Assembly: GCA_005788935.1 (NCBI GenBank)
Contig: SYAK01000574.1
Coordinates: forward strand, 1 to 10,639
DNA: 10,639 bases
Reading direction: 5' to 3'
Origin: Pseudomonadota bacterium
GTDB lineage: Bacteria; Myxococcota; UBA9042; PHBI01
Under the pieces are notes generated by a model. It had not been told where the DNA came from and ran no database searches. It saw only the letters and a list, made by a program, of their open reading frames with translations. Position numbers and translations under genes: made by a program. The first letter of the stretch is position 1. Each line of letters starts with the position of its first letter. Shown one piece after another: positions 6,958 to 10,639 of this stretch.

Positions 6958-7878
6958 TCACGTGCGGTCGTCGTTGTCGCCCGTCCCGTCGAGCGCGTCC
7001 TCATCGTCGTCGGGCAGGTCGTCGTCGTCGCGCGTCGTCGCCTCGAGCAGGGCCTCATCGTCGTCATCGTCGAGGTCGGACTCATCGACTGGCAGCTCGG
7101 GGAACGCCTCGATCCCGGGCAGCGCCTCAAGCTCGGGCCACGCCTCCTCGTCCGCCTCCGGGACGTCATCGTCCGGGAGGGTGCCTTGAGGCTCTGCGGC
7201 CAGGAGAGCGCCGTCGGCCTCGGGCGGGTTCGCCAGATCCACGAGGGGGACGGCGCGCCAACGTGCGCCGAGCTCCTGCGCGACCGCGTCGGCGATGCAC
7301 GAGCGGACAGCGTCGGCCTCCGCGGCGTCGAAGCCACGGCCAGCCGCCGGGTCGGGCGCCAACGCACCCTCGAGCCGCGCGAGCAGCGGCTCGGCGGCCG
7401 GGCCAAAGCCGACGAGGCTGGTCATCAGCCGCAGCAGGTCATCCGCCGCGGTGAATGGGTCGGGCTGACCCTCGGGGGCGGGCGTCGCGAGGCGCGCGAT
7501 GAGCCGGTCGACGACGGCCTGCGCGTCCCCGTCGGCCTCCGCGTGCAGCGCGATGAGATCGCGTGGCGGAGCGGCCTGGTCCTTCGCGCCGTGGAAAGCG
7601 AGGGCCTGTCCAGAGCGCTCGAGCGCCTCCTCGAGCGCCACCGCGAGGCGCAGCGTCACCACGGCCGCGGGCAGCGCGTGGGCGGTCAACAGGCGTCGCG
7701 GCACGTTCAGGCGGCGCCCGTCGACGGCGACGACCGCCACCGTCGGACCAGACCCCTCGGGCGAGGCAATGTCGGCATTCCACATCATGTAACGCCCATC
7801 GATGGCGTCAAACCAGACCCACCCGAGGGGAATTCTCGCCGCTGCGGTCTGGCTCTGATCGGCGTCGGGTCCACTCAT
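6958..7878 (-). CDS. Uncharacterised soluble protein with strongly acidic C-terminal tail
   Basis: The protein has 306 residues from the ATG at 7878 and is not recognised. Residues 16-65 look like a compact beta-rich domain (Gly-Trp-Val-Trp-Phe-Asp-Ala, Arg-Tyr-Met-Met-Trp-Asn, then Val-Ala-Val-Val-Ala-Val-Asp-Gly-Arg). Residues 70-210 are mainly helical and Ala/Leu-rich. Residues about 236-306 are dominated by Asp and Glu, including runs of four to five Asp. There is no signal peptide or membrane helix, so it is probably cytoplasmic. The start is set by two facts: the ATG overlaps the upstream stop as ATGA, and GAGGGG (7889-7884) stands 5 bases before it. The GTG at 7884 would lie inside that binding site. 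It is the last gene of the three-gene leftward unit. A tail this acidic suits binding of a basic partner, and the large first gene ends in a Lys-rich tail; a chaperone role is a guess. Confidence 0.75.
   Translation of the reverse strand: MSGPDADQSQTAAARIPLGWVWFDAIDGRYMMWNADIASPEGSGPTVAVVAVDGRRLNVPRRLLTAHALPAAVVTLRLAVALEEALERSGQALAFHGAKDQAAPPRDLIALHAEADGDAQAVVDRLIARLATPAPEGQPDPFTAADDLLRLMTSLVGFGPAAEPLLARLEGALAPDPAAGRGFDAAEADAVRSCIADAVAQELGARWRAVPLVDLANPPEADGALLAAEPQGTLPDDDVPEADEEAWPELEALPGIEAFPELPVDESDLDDDDDEALLEATTRDDDDLPDDDEDALDGTGDNDDRT
6966..7083 (-). repeat. TCG/TCA low-complexity tract encoding the acidic tail
   Basis: On the plus strand the stretch is rich in TCG, TCA and TCC triplets, which read leftward as GAC, TGA-free GAT/GAC and GAG acidic codons. 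The triplets are interrupted and of mixed sequence, so it is a coding low-complexity region rather than a uniform microsatellite. It is still a plausible site for length change by slippage. Confidence 0.55.
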
Positions 7879-8303
7879 GACCACCCCTCGAGCAGATCGC
7901 GGAGCGCGATCCCCGTCAGCACGGCGAAGCCTCCGAGGGCCACGACGATGTTCCCGTCGAGCGCGCGGGCGCTGGGAAGGGCCGAGACGCTCGGGTCGTC
8001 GGGCAGATAACGGACCTCGACCGCCTCACCCGGGGTCGGGTCGAGGATGTCGGACGCCGTGTAGGGGCTCGTGCCGTGAAATTCGCGGCGCTGCCCAGTC
8101 TTCGGATCGATGGCCTGAAAGCGCCACGTCGCGAGGCGCGTCCGGAAGCCGCCGCTTGCGTAGGTCACGCCGACGAGGGTCGCGCGAACCTTCACCCCGC
8201 GACTGCGCAGCGCGCGCATCAAGCGCACCCGCCGCAGCGCGAGACCGAGCGTCCCAGCGAAGAGCAGGAGGCTCAGGCCGAAGATGACGAGCGCCGCGGT
8301 CAT
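7875..8303 (-). CDS. Small membrane protein, DUF3592-like
   Basis: The protein has 142 residues. A hydrophobic helix at residues 3-23 is followed by Arg-rich Leu-Arg-Arg-Val-Arg. A central beta-rich domain (about 36-105) has the pattern Val-Arg-Ala-Thr-Leu-Val-Gly-Val-Thr near its start and Val-Glu-Val-Arg-Tyr-Leu-Pro-Asp-Asp-Pro-Ser near its end. A second hydrophobic helix lies at 118-136. This two-helix frame around a domain ending in Val-X-Val-X-Tyr-X-Pro-X-X-Pro is typical of DUF3592 proteins, which are small bacterial membrane proteins of unknown function. Its ATG overlaps the stop of the large upstream gene as ATGA, and its own stop overlaps the next start the same way, so translation is probably coupled across all three. 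A purine-rich GAAGAAGG stands directly before the ATG, too close for ideal spacing. It could serve as a membrane partner or immunity factor of the large protein, but nothing in the sequence shows this. Confidence 0.75.
   Translation of the reverse strand: MTAALVIFGLSLLLFAGTLGLALRRVRLMRALRSRGVKVRATLVGVTYASGGFRTRLATWRFQAIDPKTGQRREFHGTSPYTASDILDPTPGEAVEVRYLPDDPSVSALPSARALDGNIVVALGGFAVLTGIALRDLLEGWS
7884..7889 (-). promoter_or_regulatory. Ribosome binding site of the acidic-tail gene
   Basis: Read leftward this is GAGGGG, 5 bases before the ATG at 7878. It lies inside the end of the DUF3592-like gene, so the acidic-tail gene can start both by coupling at the ATGA overlap and by its own site. Confidence 0.6.
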
Positions 8304-10639
8304 GCCTTCTTCTTGCCGCCCTTCTTGTCGTCTCCCTTCCCGAGGGCGGCGTCCCGGCCCGACGTCTGCATGTCGTCGCGGTCACCGCGGTTCGGCATGC
8401 CGTCGTTGAGGGCGCCCGGGACGAACGGCGTCACCAGCGAGCCGACGGTGGTCCCGATCATGCCCGGGGCCCCCATGTCCGCGCGATAGTTCGAGAACTT
8501 GGAGGACCACGTCGTTCCCGGCGTCATGCCCGGGGCGTCGATCCGGTACGAGCCGACGAAGGCGAGCACCACGTTCGGGCCGAGGTTCTGCTTCATGCTG
8601 CCCGCGAACGAGTCCCAGGCGGCCGCGCTCGATTTTCCGAGGACGAATATGTCGGCGCCCACCTGGACGAGGCCAGACGCCGCCGTGGTGGCGTAGTTCA
8701 CGGCGAAGTTGGCGAGGACGCGACCCGCCAGCGGCCAGGTGTTCTGAATGAGCTTGCCGCCGCCGAAGCCGAGGGCGCCGCTCAATCCGCCCTTCACCAT
8801 CTCGATCGCGAGCGTCGTGAAGCTGAACTCGTCGCCGCCGATGAGACAGTCGCCGATCGCGTAGCTCGCGGCCGCGCCGAGTATGCCGATGACGATCGCC
8901 CCGACGAGCCCGCCCGACAGCACGGTCAGGATCGTCACGAGGATCGCGATGAGGATCTTGAACAGGAACGACGCGATGCTGCGCCAGGCCGGCTTGACCT
9001 TCGCCGCCGCCTTCTCGGCCTCCTGCGAGATGGTGCTGCCGAGCTTGGCGAGGTTCTTCTGGAATTCGGCCTCGATCTTCGGCATCGCCGCCGCGAGCGC
9101 CCGCCGAGCACCCGCGATCGTGCTCGCGAGGTCGCCGTCGAGGCGCTTGAGCGCGTCGGTCGTGGTGCTCTTGAAACCCCGCACGCTGCCCTGCGCCGCC
9201 CGCTCGAAGCCCGCCGCGGCCTTGGCGGACCCGCTCGCCGAGCCCTGACGGGCCTGCGCGATTGCGGCGCGGAAGGTCTGCAGCGCACCCGCCACAGGCG
9301 AGGTGGCGAGGGTGGCCGCCTGGGTCAGGGCGCCCGCGGCCTCCGTGCCGGTCGCGAGGAGGTCGTTGAGCCCCTCGGACCGCTGCTGCTCGAGCCCTTG
9401 CCTGCCCGCCGCGATCGCACCTTCGAGCCCGACGCGCTCGCCGTCGAGCATCGTACGCAGGGCCTCCACGTCCGGCGGGTTCTCGCCCGACAGGCCCGCG
9501 ATGCCCGCGATGCGCTCGGTGACGCCCTGCTGCAGCATGTTCCAGCCGTTCTCGAGCCCGGCCGACAGGCTCTCACCCGACTGCCGCGCGCGGGCCTTCA
9601 TCGCGTCCGCCTGCGTGTCGAGATTGCCGAGCGCGGTGGCGCGCGCCGCCCGGAGCTCACGCTCGGCCGCGCTGCGGGCCGTGTTGATCGCCTCGACCGA
9701 GGCCGCGCGCAGCTGGGCGAGGCCCTTCTTCGCACCCTGCGCCTGCTTGACGAGCCCCTTGCGTGCGGCGGCGGAGCCGTCTGAGATGTGCTTGACAGTG
9801 CCGAGGATGATCTCGTTGCCACCCTTCGTGATGTCTCCGATGGACTTCCGGATGTCGCCAGCGACATCGCGTCCGCCCTTCTCGAAGCCGTCGAAGTAGC
9901 CGTTGCCGACGCTCGTGGCGGCGTCGGCCCGCGCCTGCCACTTGTTTCGCTCGTAGTCGGCGCCGTTGTACCAGCTCGAGTCCTTGGCCTTCGACTTCGA
10001 CGCGAGGTACGACTTGCGCCGCGCCCCGGCCTCCGCCCGCGCCTTGTGCCCGAAGCGGCGCGCGATGGCCTTGGCGCTATTGCAGGCGTCACCGACGGCC
10101 GCCTGTGCGCGTCCGACAAAGGTCGTCCGCTTCGCGAGCGCGGCCTGCTTTTGCCGGAGCGAGATGTCGAAGATCTGCTGCTGGGCGGTGGCGAGTGCTG
10201 CGTCCACGCGCCCGACCGCGGCCGTGTAGTCTGCCTCGGCCTTGGCGGCGGCGGCGGCAGCCTCTTGTCGGACCGCCTGCAGCGCGGAGCCAAACTGGGA
10301 CTGGACGGCGCCGCGCGCCTGCCCGAGCCCGGCCGTGACCTGCGCCTCGGCCTGAGCCACCGCCCCGTCGATCGGCGCGCGCGCCTCCTGCTTGGCCGCC
10401 TCGAGCCCGCTCGCCTTGCCGCGCTGCTCGTCGATCCAACCGGCGATGGCGCCATTGGCTTCGTCGGCCTGCGCCTGCAGTTGCCCCGCGACGAGCGCGG
10501 GCGGGATCTGCTGGCCGGGCGCACCCGCGTTGACCTTGCCCGCAAAGAACATGTTGCCGTTCGTCGGGTCGGGCCCGAGGACCTGGTCCACCTGATGCGC
10601 GCCGAGCGCGTCAGGTGGGGCTACCATGACCTGCGGAAC
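8300..10639 (-). CDS. Large Ala-rich helical protein with hydrophobic C-terminal segment; possible eCIS-type cargo (N-terminus missing)
   Basis: The frame is open to the right edge; the ATG at 10627 is only an internal candidate, since codons continue upstream of it. About 779 residues are visible. Counting from that ATG, residues 40-190 and 285-545 are Ala/Gln/Arg/Glu-rich and probably long helical bundles. Between them (about 195-280) is a different, aromatic and Gly-rich section (Ser-Ser-Trp-Tyr-Asn-Gly-Ala-Asp-Tyr-Glu). A strongly hydrophobic stretch follows at 551-592 (Leu-Phe-Lys-Ile-Leu-Ile-Ala-Ile-Leu), with further Gly/Ala-rich hydrophobic segments to about 663. The last 13 residues carry six Lys. 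This recalls the long C-terminal parts of Myxococcota proteins that begin with DUF4157, the eCIS core domain found on cargo of contractile injection systems. That comparison is from memory and the diagnostic HExxH-bearing domain is not in the window. Membrane insertion or pore formation is inferred from the hydrophobic segment. It heads a coupled three-gene unit. Confidence 0.7.
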   Translation of the reverse strand, partial: VPQVMVAPPDALGAHQVDQVLGPDPTNGNMFFAGKVNAGAPGQQIPPALVAGQLQAQADEANGAIAGWIDEQRGKASGLEAAKQEARAPIDGAVAQAEAQVTAGLGQARGAVQSQFGSALQAVRQEAAAAAAKAEADYTAAVGRVDAALATAQQQIFDISLRQKQAALAKRTTFVGRAQAAVGDACNSAKAIARRFGHKARAEAGARRKSYLASKSKAKDSSWYNGADYERNKWQARADAATSVGNGYFDGFEKGGRDVAGDIRKSIGDITKGGNEIILGTVKHISDGSAAARKGLVKQAQGAKKGLAQLRAASVEAINTARSAAERELRAARATALGNLDTQADAMKARARQSGESLSAGLENGWNMLQQGVTERIAGIAGLSGENPPDVEALRTMLDGERVGLEGAIAAGRQGLEQQRSEGLNDLLATGTEAAGALTQAATLATSPVAGALQTFRAAIAQARQGSASGSAKAAAGFERAAQGSVRGFKSTTTDALKRLDGDLASTIAGARRALAAAMPKIEAEFQKNLAKLGSTISQEAEKAAAKVKPAWRSIASFLFKILIAILVTILTVLSGGLVGAIVIGILGAAASYAIGDCLIGGDEFSFTTLAIEMVKGGLSGALGFGGGKLIQNTWPLAGRVLANFAVNYATTAASGLVQVGADIFVLGKSSAAAWDSFAGSMKQNLGPNVVLAFVGSYRIDAPGMTPGTTWSSKFSNYRADMGAPGMIGTTVGSLVTPFVPGALNDGMPNRGDRDDMQTSGRDAALGKGDDKKGGKKKA

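Noticed and set aside
6966..7083. TCG tract as a CRISPR or tandem repeat array
   Set aside because: There are no constant-length repeats and spacers; the triplets follow the coding frame of the acidic tail.
6961..7189. Ser-rich plus-strand frame over the TCG tract
   Set aside because: It is the antisense image of the acidic tail; poly-Ser from TCG repeats is an artefact of the Asp codons.
7879..7884. GTG start at 7884 for the acidic-tail gene
   Set aside because: It overlaps the GAGGGG ribosome binding site; ATG 7878 has ideal spacing and the ATGA overlap.

Overview
The window is GC-rich coding DNA with almost no spacer, strong G/C bias at third codon positions and lower-GC codons confined to a few short patches. 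The protein mix is a PEGA-domain exported protein with a C-terminal membrane anchor, a PDZ lipoprotein with a GspC-like end, a DUF3592-type membrane protein and a very long Ala-rich helical protein. This mix suggests a member of the Myxococcota (Polyangia-like) or a near relative. That assignment rests on style and family content; no marker gene is present.

The left two thirds (1-6948) reads left to right. It holds the 3' end of a Kelch-like beta-propeller gene (1-202), a PEGA-domain protein with signal peptide and C-terminal membrane segment (217-1560), a 144-base spacer with several dyads (1561-1704), a lipoprotein with two PDZ domains (1705-3351), and a large superfamily 1 helicase fused to a long C-terminal coiled coil (3373-6948). 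The gaps of 14 and 21 bases suggest co-transcription. The dyad-rich spacer is the only place within this block where independent control looks plausible.

The right third (6958-10639) reads right to left and is one tightly packed unit. A large protein, open at the right edge of the window, has an Ala-rich helical stalk followed by a strongly hydrophobic segment and a Lys-rich end (8300-10639). It overlaps by ATGA a small two-helix DUF3592-like membrane protein (7875-8303), which overlaps by ATGA a soluble protein with a very acidic tail (6958-7878). The two strands converge with only 9 bases between the stop codons and no visible terminator.

The most interesting part is the right-hand operon. 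The large protein looks like the C-terminal portion of the long proteins that carry an N-terminal DUF4157 (eCIS core) domain in Myxococcota and are linked to contractile injection systems or other toxin delivery. The two small coupled genes would then be candidate partners, for example chaperone, anchor or immunity. The defining N-terminus lies outside the window, so this is inference. The second point of interest is the helicase, with all SF1 motifs, an unassigned N-terminal domain, a helical-repeat middle and a 260-residue coiled coil. No RNA genes, CRISPR arrays, insertion sequences or attachment sites were seen.
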